Origin: Clostridium manihotivorum
Lineage (GTDB): Bacteria > Bacillota > Clostridia > Clostridiales > Clostridiaceae
Reading direction: 5' to 3'
Length of the DNA stretch: 64,000 nucleotides
NCBI RefSeq assembly: GCF_004015185.1
Contig: NZ_CP025746.1
Span: 1,302,001-1,366,000 of the forward strand
This document shows, in pieces, positions 45,921 to 55,986 of the stretch. The first letter of the stretch is position 1; every line of letters starts with the position of its first letter. The notes beneath the pieces were generated by a model that saw only the letters and a program-made list of their open reading frames with translations, did no database searches and was not told the DNA's origin. The position numbers were made by a program, and so were the translations under genes.

Positions 45921-46799
45921 ATGAGTAATTTTGTTAATGTAGATTCGCTGTATTATGCAATAATGACTAAAGATGATGTAACAGGGGTAAGTTATGGACC
46001 AGTAAAACCACTAGCAGCGGCAGCTAAAATATCAGTTGATCCGGATGTAAAAGTTGGTGACTTTGATGCAGATGGAGTAAAAAATGAAAGAGTTCAAGTA
46101 CCTAATGGAGGAAAAATTAGCCTAGATGTTGAAACACTGCCACTAGAAACTCAAGCTGATATATTCGGACATACTTTAGATGGAGTGGGAGGAATAATTT
46201 ACAACAGAGATGATAGGGCGCCATTTCTAGCTATACTATATAGAAGGACTAAAGGAAATGGTAAAAATAGATATGTAAAAGTTTATAAGACTATGTTCCA
46301 GGACCCGAAACAAGATGCTGAGACAATAGGTAATAATGTAAAAATACAGAATGATACCATAGAGGGCGTTTATTTACCTAGGAAATACGATAAAAAAGAT
46401 AGATATTCAATTGATGAAGAGTCAACTGGGTATGTAGATGTTTCAACTACATTCTTTAACACTATAGAAAACTCTGATATCGTTCCGCCAACTATAGCCA
46501 GTACGGTACCAGCAGCAAATGCTACCGGAGTAGCTGCTAACACAACTTTTACATGGACATTTAGTGAGAGCTTAGCTCCTTCAACAGTAACACCAGCTAA
46601 CTTCTATTTAATTAAGGACTCAGATGGAAGTATAGTAGGAGCTACAGTAGTTTATAATGATGCTACTAAAACAGTAATATTAACTCCTACTACACCACTA
46701 TCTAGTGCATCCAAGTATTTAGCTGTAGCTGACTCAGATGTAGCAGATAGAGCAGGAAATAAGCTAGTAACAGTAACTAAGATATTTACTACTGCATAG
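45921..46799 (+). CDS. Major tail protein with C-terminal Ig-like domain
   Basis: A 292-residue tail-tube protein. The N-terminal 180 residues hold the tube fold (YGPVKPLAAAAKISVDPDVKVGDFDADG, then HTLDGVGGIIYN). From about residue 190 a bacterial SbsA/Big_5-type Ig-like domain begins (PPTIASTVPAANATGVAANTTF, then LTPTTPLSSASKYLAV). Such appended Ig domains decorate the tail and may bind cell-surface glycans. Confidence 0.88.
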   Translation: MSNFVNVDSLYYAIMTKDDVTGVSYGPVKPLAAAAKISVDPDVKVGDFDADGVKNERVQVPNGGKISLDVETLPLETQADIFGHTLDGVGGIIYNRDDRAPFLAILYRRTKGNGKNRYVKVYKTMFQDPKQDAETIGNNVKIQNDTIEGVYLPRKYDKKDRYSIDEESTGYVDVSTTFFNTIENSDIVPPTIASTVPAANATGVAANTTFTWTFSESLAPSTVTPANFYLIKDSDGSIVGATVVYNDATKTVILTPTTPLSSASKYLAVADSDVADRAGNKLVTVTKIFTTA

Positions 46800-46809
46800 G
46801 AGGTAGAGT

Positions 46810-47139
46810 ATGAATATAGTACTTAAATTTAAACAAGATGGAAGCACAAAAAGAACAGAAAAGAAGTTCCAGGCTTCTTTTTTACCAGCTATTTTATTTA
46901 AAAGAACGCTTCAACTTAATAAAGAATTTGAAAACATGAGTAGCGACGATATGGATGAAGAAGCAACTGATACAATGGTTCAATACATTGTTGATGTATT
47001 TGACAATCAATTTACTTTGGAAGAGTTTTATCAAGGATGTGATATCGAAAATATTCTTCCTAAGTTTAAAGAATGCATTGAAACTGTTATGAATAAGTTT
47101 GCTAATAAATCAAAGGAATTATCTGATTTAAACCAGTAA
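46810..47139 (+). CDS. Tail assembly chaperone gpG
   Basis: A 109-residue chaperone between the major tail and tape-measure genes: KKFQASFLPAILFKRTLQLNKEFENMS, then DDMDEEATDTMVQYIVDVFDNQFT. A -1 slippery heptamer TTTAAAC (47,127-47,133, in frame as GAT TTA AAC) lies 6 bases before the stop, so part of the ribosomes should make a longer gpGT. Confidence 0.88.
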   Translation: MNIVLKFKQDGSTKRTEKKFQASFLPAILFKRTLQLNKEFENMSSDDMDEEATDTMVQYIVDVFDNQFTLEEFYQGCDIENILPKFKECIETVMNKFANKSKELSDLNQ

Positions 47140-47327
47140 AGGGAGATGGTGAGGAACTGTCTCCCTATGATTTTATATGTGACTTTTATTTAACTCTAAT
47201 GATGCAAGGGCAAAGCATGGTGGATATAGATAAAATGGATTTTTTCTTTTATATTGATATTTTGATTTACAAGTCTAAGAAAAAAAATAAAGAACAAATA
47301 GAAAAATATGATAGAAATGGATTTTAG
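46810..47327 (+). CDS. Frameshift product gpGT (-1 at 47,133)
   Basis: After slipping at TTTAAAC the reading frame continues with PVKGDGEELSPYDFICDFYLTLM and ends at 47,327, giving about 172 residues. The extension is the T domain that contacts the tape-measure protein. It has no start codon or ribosome binding site of its own at its 5' end, which supports the frameshift. Confidence 0.85.
47127..47133 (+). promoter_or_regulatory. Programmed -1 frameshift site
   Basis: T TTA AAC read in the gpG frame: a classic X XXY YYZ heptamer. It lies just before the gpG stop codon. Confidence 0.85.
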
Positions 47328-47358
47328 TTCCTAGTATAATTTAATCAGAGGTGATTAT

Positions 47359-47655
47359 ATGAGTACTAAGAACTCTAAAAAGCAAGCTATAGACTCAGCT
47401 ATAGGTGTAGGCGCAATGTCTCAGCTAAGTAGGAATACTAAGATTAAAAATGCTGGTGAAACACTTCTAATATTTTCATTACTCTCAGCTATTAGTGAAA
47501 TAATAAAATTCATAATTTTTAAACCTATAGCATTAATTATAAAATTGTTTTGGAAACTCATTGTTTTCATGGCTAAGACTGTATACTATTATATTCCTAA
47601 GATTTCATTTCAGTTATGTAAAAAAGTTTATAGGATGATAAAGAAGACCGTTTGA
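47359..47655 (+). CDS. Small hydrophobic late protein
   Basis: A 98-residue basic protein with one or two membrane stretches (FKPIALIIKLFWKLIVFMAKTVYY). It sits between the chaperone and tape-measure genes and has its own terminator. No family recognised; it could be a tail-associated membrane factor or cargo. Confidence 0.55.
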   Translation: MSTKNSKKQAIDSAIGVGAMSQLSRNTKIKNAGETLLIFSLLSAISEIIKFIIFKPIALIIKLFWKLIVFMAKTVYYYIPKISFQLCKKVYRMIKKTV

Positions 47656-47670
47656 TACTGGTCTTTTTTT
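47644..47670 (+). terminator. Terminator after the small hydrophobic gene
   Basis: A hairpin with arms AAGACC and GGTCTT and a T7 run overlaps the stop codon. Confidence 0.65.
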
Positions 47671-47698
47671 ATTGTCCGTTTAAGGAAGTGATTAAAGT

Positions 47699-50089
47699 AT
47701 GGATGAAGATTTAGGCCTAGTCATACCTATACTTGGTAAAGTTGAAGGGTTTCAGGAAGCTATGTCTGCAGTAAAGCAGAGTGCTTCAAATGCATTATCT
47801 AACATAAAGGATGCTTTTGGCGCTGTTGGACTTATGGCTGCTAATTATTTAAAAGGCGCTGTTACAGCTGCAGCTAATGGAGAAAAGAATTTTACAGATC
47901 TTCAACAGACAATAAAATCCACTGGTGGGGCTGCAGGATATTCAGCAGATCAAATCAAGAAAATGGCAGGAGATGTTTCTTCAGCAACTACCTTTACTGC
48001 CGGGGAGGTAATGAAGGGTCAAAATATGCTTCTAACTTTCACTAATATTCAGGGGGATGTTTTTAAACAGGCTACTTCAACTATGATGGATATGTCACAG
48101 AAGTTTAAAACCGAAGCTCCACAGGTTGCTATTCAGTTAGGTAAAGCACTTAATGATCCTATTAAGGGGATAACTGCCCTTACCCGTGTTGGTGTTACCT
48201 TCACAGCTCAACAAAAAGAACAAATAAAAACTATGCAAGAAGCCGGCAATATGGCAGGAGCTCAGCAAGTTATTCTAAATGAGCTTAATAAAGAATTTGG
48301 GGGGCAGGCACAAGCAGCGGCACAAACTTATGACGGTCAAATGAAACAACTGTCAAATACTATGGGAAGCATTAAAGCGACCATAGGAAGTGCTTTACTA
48401 CCATATCTATTACAGATAGCTAAAACATTAAATGAAGCTGCTAGAAGTGTCTCAGGCTTCGTAAAAGAACATAAAAATTTAATTGCAGGAGTTCTTACAG
48501 CTACTGCAGTATTTGGAACATTTATTGGGGGAGCTTCTTTACTTCAAAGGGTAATGGGTATACTAGGTCCTACTGTTAGTGGAATTGGTACATTAATAGG
48601 CGGATTAAGTATACCTATAGCAGCAGTAGTAGGAGGAATTGCTTTATTAACAGCTGCTTATATAAAGAATTTCGGAGGTTTTAAAACAACTGTTGATAAT
48701 GCAATTAAGCCGGTTATTGAAACTTTTAAGAGTTTATTCAATTCATTGAAGGAAGGACATACAATAACATATTCTATTTACAATGCTTTCAAAGGTACAT
48801 TTGGTGAGGGATTTGCTGAAATAATAACAAGACCTGTAGAAATTATAGAATTTGCTATTAAGGGGCTTGTTGCTATGTTGAAAGGAAACGTAGCTAGTGC
48901 TAAGGACATGTTTTATCATATGTTTGGCGGAGATGCTAGTGAGTCGGCAGGCCAAAACGCAACTAAAATAGTTAATATATTAAATGGCGTGAAAAAATTT
49001 GTTCTTGATATTATTAGGGGTATCAATGCTGCCATGCCAACGATAGAAGCCGTAGTAAAACAGGTTTTTACAAGCATTGTACAAGTATGGAATAATATTT
49101 TAAAACCAGCCTTTGTGATTATTATGAAGGTAGTAAATGATGTTGTAAGTTATATATCCACATATTGGCCTACTATAGAAAAAGTTATAGAGACTGTATT
49201 TAATGCTATTGTAAGCGTATGGAACACGCTTCTATATCCAGCTTTACAATTTATTATAAGTATTTTTTCACAAGTTGTAGGTTGGGTAAAAGATAATTTT
49301 CCACTTATAGAACAGACCGTAAGCAAGGTTGTAAATTTAGTGGTTTCAGTAATCAAAGGCTTTTTTGATATTGCAGTACCTATATGGAAAGCTGAGTTTA
49401 CAGTAATAAAAGATGTTGTAATGACTATCTTTAATGTTATTAAGGATGTTGTTAGTACAGCGCTTAGCGTTATAGAGAATGTTATTTCAATGGTGATGAA
49501 TATAGTTAACGGAAATTGGAGAGCAGCGTGGAATAACTTTACAAGTATAGTTAAGAGTTTATTAGGTGGAGTTGGGAATATCATCCGAGATATATTAAAA
49601 GGAATAGGTAATATATTTAGTGATTTAGCTAGTACCGCCTTTAACTGGGGAAAGAATTTAATTGGCGGGTTTATTGATGGAATAAAGGCTATGGCTGGAA
49701 AAGCTGCAGATGCAGCACACGGTGTAGTTAAATCTATTAAAAACTTTTTAGGCTTTAATTCGCCTAGTAAAGAAGGTGAAGGAAGAAACATAGTTAAGTG
49801 GGGGGCTAATATGATAAAAGGCTTCCAAGATGGTGTAAAATCACAAATACCATCTATGCAAGCACTCCTAAAAACTGCTATACCTAATCTACAAACTCAA
49901 CTAGATGTGAAAGCGGGATTAACACCTATAAGTAATATTGTATCTAGCTATACACAACCGATACAACAGTCTCCTACTTATTTAATTATGGATAAGCAAG
50001 TAGTTGCCAGAATATTAAGTGAGCCAATAAGTCAAAATATGTATTCCTACAATAGCAAAATTTCTCTAGGAAAGGGAGGAAAGTTCTAG
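47699..50089 (+). CDS. Tail tape-measure protein
   Basis: A 796-residue protein that sets tail length and is ejected with DNA. The N-terminal region is the TP901-type tape-measure core (GEKNFTDLQQTIKSTGGAAGYSADQIKK), followed by hydrophobic segments near 260-320, long heptad-like repeats and a glycine-rich C-terminal IIGGFIDGIKAMAGKAADAA region. Its short length implies a short tail (roughly 1.5 A per residue gives about 120 nm, a rule-of-thumb estimate). Confidence 0.92.
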   Translation: MDEDLGLVIPILGKVEGFQEAMSAVKQSASNALSNIKDAFGAVGLMAANYLKGAVTAAANGEKNFTDLQQTIKSTGGAAGYSADQIKKMAGDVSSATTFTAGEVMKGQNMLLTFTNIQGDVFKQATSTMMDMSQKFKTEAPQVAIQLGKALNDPIKGITALTRVGVTFTAQQKEQIKTMQEAGNMAGAQQVILNELNKEFGGQAQAAAQTYDGQMKQLSNTMGSIKATIGSALLPYLLQIAKTLNEAARSVSGFVKEHKNLIAGVLTATAVFGTFIGGASLLQRVMGILGPTVSGIGTLIGGLSIPIAAVVGGIALLTAAYIKNFGGFKTTVDNAIKPVIETFKSLFNSLKEGHTITYSIYNAFKGTFGEGFAEIITRPVEIIEFAIKGLVAMLKGNVASAKDMFYHMFGGDASESAGQNATKIVNILNGVKKFVLDIIRGINAAMPTIEAVVKQVFTSIVQVWNNILKPAFVIIMKVVNDVVSYISTYWPTIEKVIETVFNAIVSVWNTLLYPALQFIISIFSQVVGWVKDNFPLIEQTVSKVVNLVVSVIKGFFDIAVPIWKAEFTVIKDVVMTIFNVIKDVVSTALSVIENVISMVMNIVNGNWRAAWNNFTSIVKSLLGGVGNIIRDILKGIGNIFSDLASTAFNWGKNLIGGFIDGIKAMAGKAADAAHGVVKSIKNFLGFNSPSKEGEGRNIVKWGANMIKGFQDGVKSQIPSMQALLKTAIPNLQTQLDVKAGLTPISNIVSSYTQPIQQSPTYLIMDKQVVARILSEPISQNMYSYNSKISLGKGGKF

Positions 50090-50808
50090 TGCTTAATTGG
50101 TATAGTATTTTTTTTAATAATAAAGATAGTCTTAGAGATCTAAACTTAAATATAGAGCAGAGACCAAACTTTCCTGTTCCTGAAAGAGATATAAGAATAA
50201 TAGATATTGATGGTAGAAATGGTAGCTTGACAAGAGATTTAGGCACTTATAAAGATATACCAGTTCCAATTAGTTTTAATCTAGTAGATAGAAACGACAT
50301 TCATCAAACTGTTAGAAATGTAAAAAGATGGCTAATAGGCAATATAGATAATAGGGAGCTTATTCAAAGTGATGACCCCGATTACTTTTATAAGGTTAAA
50401 CAGGTAAAGGTAGATAAAGAAATAGAGAGAATGCTTTGGGTAGCTGGTAAATTCACAGCTACTTTTTTATGTGCTCCATTTCAATATTCTAGAAAAGGAC
50501 AAAATACAATTTCTCTTCGTAAGCCAGGCGAAATATATAATGAAGGTACATTTCAAAGTGAGCCATTAATAACAATATATGGTATGGGAAACATAACAAT
50601 TGTCATAAATGGCTCACTTATAAATCTTAAAAATATAGATGAATATATGATTATAGATAGTGTTAGTAAAGATGCTTATAAAGATAGTATAAATATGAAT
50701 AATAGTATGATCGGAGCGTTTCCAATCTTACAGGAAGGTGTTAATAGCATTACTTGGAGTGGTAATGTAGATAGTGTAGAAATAGTTCCAAATTGGTGCT
50801 ATTTATAG
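50089..50808 (+). CDS. Distal tail protein (Dit)
   Basis: A 239-residue Dit-like protein that forms the hub between tail and baseplate: RPNFPVPERDIRIIDIDGRNGSL, then VRNVKRWLIGN and KFTATFLCAPFQY. The GTG start lies one base inside the tape-measure stop, with GGGAGG 9 bases upstream. Confidence 0.88.
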   Translation: MLNWYSIFFNNKDSLRDLNLNIEQRPNFPVPERDIRIIDIDGRNGSLTRDLGTYKDIPVPISFNLVDRNDIHQTVRNVKRWLIGNIDNRELIQSDDPDYFYKVKQVKVDKEIERMLWVAGKFTATFLCAPFQYSRKGQNTISLRKPGEIYNEGTFQSEPLITIYGMGNITIVINGSLINLKNIDEYMIIDSVSKDAYKDSINMNNSMIGAFPILQEGVNSITWSGNVDSVEIVPNWCYL

Positions 50809-50821
50809 GAGGTAATGAAGA

Positions 50822-53263
50822 ATGCAAGACATAAGACAAATAAACTTTGATATAAATAGAGAAATTTATACTAGGATAGATGCAAAGCAAGGAGATGCTA
50901 ATAGTAGATTTATAGAATTTACACTTATAAATAACTCACGAGTTATGGATCTTACAAACCATTCTGTAAAAATATATGCTGTAAAGCCAGATAACAATCT
51001 TATCTTTAATAACGTAGTTATCGAGGATTCTATAAATGGAAAGGTAATAGCAGAGTTAACCAACCAAGTTCTAGCTATTCCAGGAGAACTTGCTTGCGAG
51101 CTTGTGATTTATGGACAGGATAATAGTATTCTTAGTTCAAAGGCATTTAATATAAATGTAATTGCTAGTTTGAGAAATGACGATGCTATCGAAAGTTCTA
51201 ACGAGTTTGATGCCTTATCTTCAGCTCTATTAGAGGTAAATGACTGGGATAGTAAATTTCAAATGAAGTACGATACTTTAGAAGAAGATTATGCGACTGA
51301 TTTAACAAATGTAAAAACAAGTGTATCAAATAAAGCTGAATATTCCTATGTAGATAGTAAAGTAGCCGAAGTAGCAAGTGGAGCACCAGATAGAGCATTT
51401 TCGACTGTATCGGACTTAACAACTGCCTACCCTAATGGTGATAATAAAAATAAATTAGTTGCTGCAGATGGATGCATATATAACTGGAATGGTTCAGCCT
51501 GGCTTAGCACTGGTATAGTATATCAAAGTGCAGGTATAGCAAACAACTCTATAGCAATAAAACATACTAAGTTTATTGCTTATTCAAGCAATTTATTTAA
51601 TCCTACTGATGTTGTAAGTGGCACACTTTTGAGTGATGGTACACTAACCGCTAATTCTAATTATGTTACTAGCAATTATATTAATGTTTCTGATTTTATA
51701 GGAAAATATTTTGCCAATAATGAGCAAGGAGTACCCACTGCTTTCTATGATACTAACAAAAATTTTATACAATACTTTGCAGATGGCAGATATTATAGAA
51801 ACCAAAAGATACCTACTAATGCAGTATACGCTAGAACTACGGAAACTATAGGCAATAAAAATAATTTCATTTTAACTACTTCTGCAACGCCTTTTACTAC
51901 TACGCCAACATTTTTACCTTATTTACCTAACAAAATGGATAGTGGGGTAAAAATAGGATTAGATAATTTGCTTGATGAAGTTACAGGGAAATTATCTGTT
52001 ATAGATTATAATACAAAGAATATAAACGGACTTATTGACTTAGATATGATACCGCCTTACAAATTTAATAGCGATAACTTTTGGGCGATACAAACAGATG
52101 CAAGCGTAGACGATAGTTCCTTCCCTATAAATCTAACAATTAATACCGTAAATCCTTACCCTATGATAAGGGGTAAATCTGGAACAATAACAAGCTTGCA
52201 ACCTGGAAATTATTATTTTTACATTGATATAAATGTAATTTCTAAAAATTTTGATAGCTGTGTAATGAGTTATGCAGTAGAAACTTCCTCAGATCCAATA
52301 GCAACGATTACAATAACAAACACTGGTAATTATAGAGTTGCTTTACCTTATACTCTTTCAACTACTCAAACAAGTACAAGGTTTAAATGCGTATTTAGTA
52401 ATTTTGCAAATATCATAGGTAGCACAAAACAAGCTACTATACAAATAAATAGTGTTCAATTTTTGCAAGTAACTGGCAAACACACTGAGCAATACGCAAG
52501 CGACGATATGCTACTTGCAATACAAAGAAGAGGTTTAGACAGTACTGGCAATATTACTTCTGCTAACAATGTAAAATATGCAGATCAAAGCATTTATGCT
52601 AATAAAGCATATTACTTAATGTCTAAGTGGGCGGGGAAAAAATTTGTTTCGTTTGGGCACTCTAACGTAGCTCAAAATAGATGGCAACCATACGTTGCTA
52701 GTTATCTAGGAATGACACACGTTAATTGCGGCGTGGGTGGTTCTTCTTTAGGCGACTATTGGGACGGAGGCGTTGAAATAAGTAAATCTCCAATGTGCAG
52801 TGATGCTAGAATTGCGACCTTACCACCAGATGCCGACCTTATAATGATATTAGCTGGGCAAAATGATATAGCAAGAAAAGTAGATGATAGTGGTTGGCTT
52901 GATACTATAGGCCATTATGGAGATACTGGAACAGGTACTTTTTACGGTGCTTATAAGGTTATGTTAGATAAAATATATGCTAGATGTCCTAACGCTAGGA
53001 TTATCTTAACAAATGATATATTTAGAATTAATCAAGGCGGTGATGGTGGAGAACAAAGAATGGAAAATATAAGGCTAGCTATAGAAGATATAGCTAGGAA
53101 AACCGCTTTACCGCTATTTAACACATATCAGCTTTTAGGAATTAATTATTATACGCATCCTATGTACTACCAGGACGGTGTACATTTTAATCCATATGGT
53201 GGCTTAAGAATGGCTAATGCTACAATAGGCTTCTTGAAAGCTATAGAACCTATTTTCTCTTAA
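50822..53263 (+). CDS. Baseplate upper protein with C-terminal SGNH/GDSL hydrolase
   Basis: An 813-residue protein. Residues about 1-120 are a BppU_N-like baseplate domain (INFDINREIYTRIDAKQGDANSRFIEFTLI). A central beta-rich region leads to an SGNH hydrolase from about residue 600: catalytic S614 in FGHSNVA (His replaces the usual Asp of GDS), block III LAGQNDI (N681) and the D785/H788 pair in DGVHFN. Probably deacetylates or de-esterifies surface glycans during adsorption. Confidence 0.83.
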   Translation: MQDIRQINFDINREIYTRIDAKQGDANSRFIEFTLINNSRVMDLTNHSVKIYAVKPDNNLIFNNVVIEDSINGKVIAELTNQVLAIPGELACELVIYGQDNSILSSKAFNINVIASLRNDDAIESSNEFDALSSALLEVNDWDSKFQMKYDTLEEDYATDLTNVKTSVSNKAEYSYVDSKVAEVASGAPDRAFSTVSDLTTAYPNGDNKNKLVAADGCIYNWNGSAWLSTGIVYQSAGIANNSIAIKHTKFIAYSSNLFNPTDVVSGTLLSDGTLTANSNYVTSNYINVSDFIGKYFANNEQGVPTAFYDTNKNFIQYFADGRYYRNQKIPTNAVYARTTETIGNKNNFILTTSATPFTTTPTFLPYLPNKMDSGVKIGLDNLLDEVTGKLSVIDYNTKNINGLIDLDMIPPYKFNSDNFWAIQTDASVDDSSFPINLTINTVNPYPMIRGKSGTITSLQPGNYYFYIDINVISKNFDSCVMSYAVETSSDPIATITITNTGNYRVALPYTLSTTQTSTRFKCVFSNFANIIGSTKQATIQINSVQFLQVTGKHTEQYASDDMLLAIQRRGLDSTGNITSANNVKYADQSIYANKAYYLMSKWAGKKFVSFGHSNVAQNRWQPYVASYLGMTHVNCGVGGSSLGDYWDGGVEISKSPMCSDARIATLPPDADLIMILAGQNDIARKVDDSGWLDTIGHYGDTGTGTFYGAYKVMLDKIYARCPNARIILTNDIFRINQGGDGGEQRMENIRLAIEDIARKTALPLFNTYQLLGINYYTHPMYYQDGVHFNPYGGLRMANATIGFLKAIEPIFS

Positions 53264-53270
53264 ATTTTAT

Positions 53271-53292
53271 AGGGCCTTAATTGGCCCTTTTA
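53271..53292 (+). terminator. Hairpin after the baseplate gene
   Basis: GGGCCTTAATTGGCCCTTTT, a short GC hairpin with T-run. It probably tunes expression of the following tail gene rather than ending the operon. Confidence 0.6.
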
Positions 53293-53306
53293 AAGAAGGT
53301 GATTAA

Positions 53307-55976
53307 ATGATAATAGTCTATGGCAATATGGAAACGGACTTTAATAATAATGGACTTGCAGTGTTAGATGCACCTATAAGGGCACAAGTTGAAGAGAGGA
53401 TAAATGGACTCTATACAATAGAATTAGAATATCCATTTGATGAAAGAGGGAAGTACTTAAACATAGCTGAAGATAATATCATTAAGGCACCCACACCGCA
53501 AGGAGATCAACTGTTTAGAATATATCAAATAGCAACGACTTTATATAGTATTATTGCTTATGGTAGGCATATATTTTATGACCTATTGGACAATTTTATA
53601 GAAGATGCAAGACCTGAGAGCCAAAATGGAGCAGCGGCTTTAGATTGGATACTAAGTCATACACAGTATCCACATAGTTTTAAATGTATGAGTGATATTG
53701 GTACTGTAGGTACTGCTTATTATGTTAGAAAAAATCCTGTAGATTGTCTTATCGGAGATATGGATAATTCCTTTATAAAAGTTTGGGGAGGAGAAATAGT
53801 AAGAGATAACTTTAACATACAAATGCTTTCAGCTAGAGGTACAGATAGGGGAGTTAGCATAGCATATGGAAAGAACTTAAAGAGCATTGAAAAGCAGTTA
53901 TTATTAGATGATGTTGTAACAAGGGTAATGCCAACAGGGCTAGACGATAAAAATCAGACTTTGATATTACCTGAGAAATATATAGACTCTCCTAATATTA
54001 ATGCTTATGCACATCCAAAAATAAGAGAATTTCATTTTCAAGATATAACTGTATCTGATACCCTAACTATAGATCAAGCTTACAATGCATTAAGGCAAAA
54101 GGTCTCGGATCTATTTAATATTAATAAAGTAGATATACCAGGTATTAACTATAAAGTAGATTTTCAAGAATTAAGTCAAACCGAGGAATATAAGGACTAT
54201 GCACAGCTTCAGAGGGTCTATTTAGGAGACACGGTAACAATAAAAGTAGAAAACCCTAAAATAGATGTAAAAGCTAAAATGCTTAGTTATAAATATGACT
54301 GTATTCTAGAGTCCTATGATGAAGTTGAACTCGGAAATTTCTTTAAGCCAAGCACAGCAGATACATTTAATTCACTTAATAATTCTGTATCTCAAATAGG
54401 TAATACTATAGAAACACAGAAAAGCGACTTATTAAAGGCTATGGAAGTAGCTACACAGATATTAACTGGTGTACAAGGTGGCTACGTATATTATAAAAGA
54501 GATGCAGGCGGACAGCCACAAGAAATTTATATAATGGACTCACCTAGTCCAAGTACCGCTCAAAAATGCTTAAGAATGAACTATGAGGGAATAGGAGGAA
54601 GTAAGACAGGTATTAATGGTCCTTTTACTCTAGGTATGCTTATAGATGGAACGATAAATGCATCTGTAATTACCACTGGACAACTTTCCGCGGAGCTAAT
54701 AAAAGCTGGATATTTAAGAAGTAAGGACGGAAGTACATGGATTAATATGGACAATGGCACTTTCAGCTTTGGGGGTAAAATTAATTGGGATGGTAGTAAT
54801 TTTACCATAAGTGCCGATACCATAAAGGCTGCTATGGGAGTTACAGGAGTTACCAATTTAATCAAAAATTCTAACTTTAAATTAGGATTTTCGAATTGGT
54901 GGTTTTATGGAGCAGAGAGCGGTGGTAATTGGTATTTAGGACCTATGTTAGATGGTCGATATAGAGGTTTTTATCCTACTACATTAGGTAAAAGCACAGC
55001 TATATATCAATCAATACACAACAAAGATAATTTAACTATGTCTAAAAATACCGATTATTATTTTAGTTGCGTTTTACGTGCCGAGAGCGCAACTAAAGGA
55101 GCATCTTGTGGTATAGAAATTTGGAATAATGGTAATGCAGTTAATTATATAGATTTTGGGGGAGTAAACGCTGACGGAAGAAAACTAGTCCAGTGTGACT
55201 TTAAAATAACCAATGATTTCGACGAAATAAAATTTAAAGTAACTCATTATGGTGTTACAGACTATAGTGGAGCCTATGTAACCTTTGTAGGTGATTTAAT
55301 GCTTGCGTCAGGTAGTAATTATGTACCTTGGTGCCCTTCTCCTGACGAGATACACACTGTGAATGTAGATGTATCTAGCTCAGATGGTCTAGTTGTAAGA
55401 AACGGTAATATCTCTATAAGAAACAATAATAATGTAGAAGTTTTTAAAGGAGATATAAACGGAAACTTAAATATTTTAGGTGACTTTACTATAGGTGGTC
55501 AAGGGGGCGATACAGCATATCATACTAAAGATTGCTCTAAGTGGTCTAAGCCTGATGGAAAGTATGCTTTAATGAACGCCAGTGGTGCTTTTATTAATAA
55601 TGGTGGAGGTGAAAGACCTATAAAGTCTTTAGATTATGGAGTAGTAAGACCTGGAGTTAAAAATGGTTCTACCACAACGATAGTATTACCGCCAGACTTT
55701 CAAGGTATGGGTATAAATCAGGATTTTACGGTAATTTGTAGTTACGGGAACATTGATAGCTCAGCATGGGCACAACAAAACAAAGATGCAGTTAGGACTA
55801 TATTTGTAAATCTACTAAGCTGGAATAGAGATACGAGAGAGTTAGTAGTACAGCCTTGTTTACAGAAAATTGGAATTGAAACTAAGACTATGTGGGGATG
55901 GGATGCAAACACGACAACGCCTGGGAACACTATAGGCGAGGGAGCTATAGATGTTATAGTTGTAGCAAGAATATAG
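53307..55976 (+). CDS. Tail-tip protein (Tal / prophage endopeptidase tail)
   Basis: An 889-residue protein. The N-terminal 370 residues are the prophage tail endopeptidase/Tal hub (NGLAVLDAPIRAQVEERINGLYTIELEYP, LGDTVTIKVENPKIDVKAKMLSYKYD). The rest is beta-rich with a carbohydrate-binding-like module near residues 510-680 (FSNWWFYGAESGGNWY) and a C-terminal receptor-binding part. No clear peptidase active site was identified. Confidence 0.87.
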   Translation: MIIVYGNMETDFNNNGLAVLDAPIRAQVEERINGLYTIELEYPFDERGKYLNIAEDNIIKAPTPQGDQLFRIYQIATTLYSIIAYGRHIFYDLLDNFIEDARPESQNGAAALDWILSHTQYPHSFKCMSDIGTVGTAYYVRKNPVDCLIGDMDNSFIKVWGGEIVRDNFNIQMLSARGTDRGVSIAYGKNLKSIEKQLLLDDVVTRVMPTGLDDKNQTLILPEKYIDSPNINAYAHPKIREFHFQDITVSDTLTIDQAYNALRQKVSDLFNINKVDIPGINYKVDFQELSQTEEYKDYAQLQRVYLGDTVTIKVENPKIDVKAKMLSYKYDCILESYDEVELGNFFKPSTADTFNSLNNSVSQIGNTIETQKSDLLKAMEVATQILTGVQGGYVYYKRDAGGQPQEIYIMDSPSPSTAQKCLRMNYEGIGGSKTGINGPFTLGMLIDGTINASVITTGQLSAELIKAGYLRSKDGSTWINMDNGTFSFGGKINWDGSNFTISADTIKAAMGVTGVTNLIKNSNFKLGFSNWWFYGAESGGNWYLGPMLDGRYRGFYPTTLGKSTAIYQSIHNKDNLTMSKNTDYYFSCVLRAESATKGASCGIEIWNNGNAVNYIDFGGVNADGRKLVQCDFKITNDFDEIKFKVTHYGVTDYSGAYVTFVGDLMLASGSNYVPWCPSPDEIHTVNVDVSSSDGLVVRNGNISIRNNNNVEVFKGDINGNLNILGDFTIGGQGGDTAYHTKDCSKWSKPDGKYALMNASGAFINNGGGERPIKSLDYGVVRPGVKNGSTTTIVLPPDFQGMGINQDFTVICSYGNIDSSAWAQQNKDAVRTIFVNLLSWNRDTRELVVQPCLQKIGIETKTMWGWDANTTTPGNTIGEGAIDVIVVARI

Positions 55977-55986
55977 GAGGGATAAT

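Noticed and set aside
49150..49791. A 213-codon minus-strand frame inside the tape-measure gene
   Set aside because: It is antisense to a clearly coding gene, has a low-complexity composition (Ile/Thr/Phe-rich, mirroring the Val/Asn/Lys codons opposite) and no ribosome binding site.
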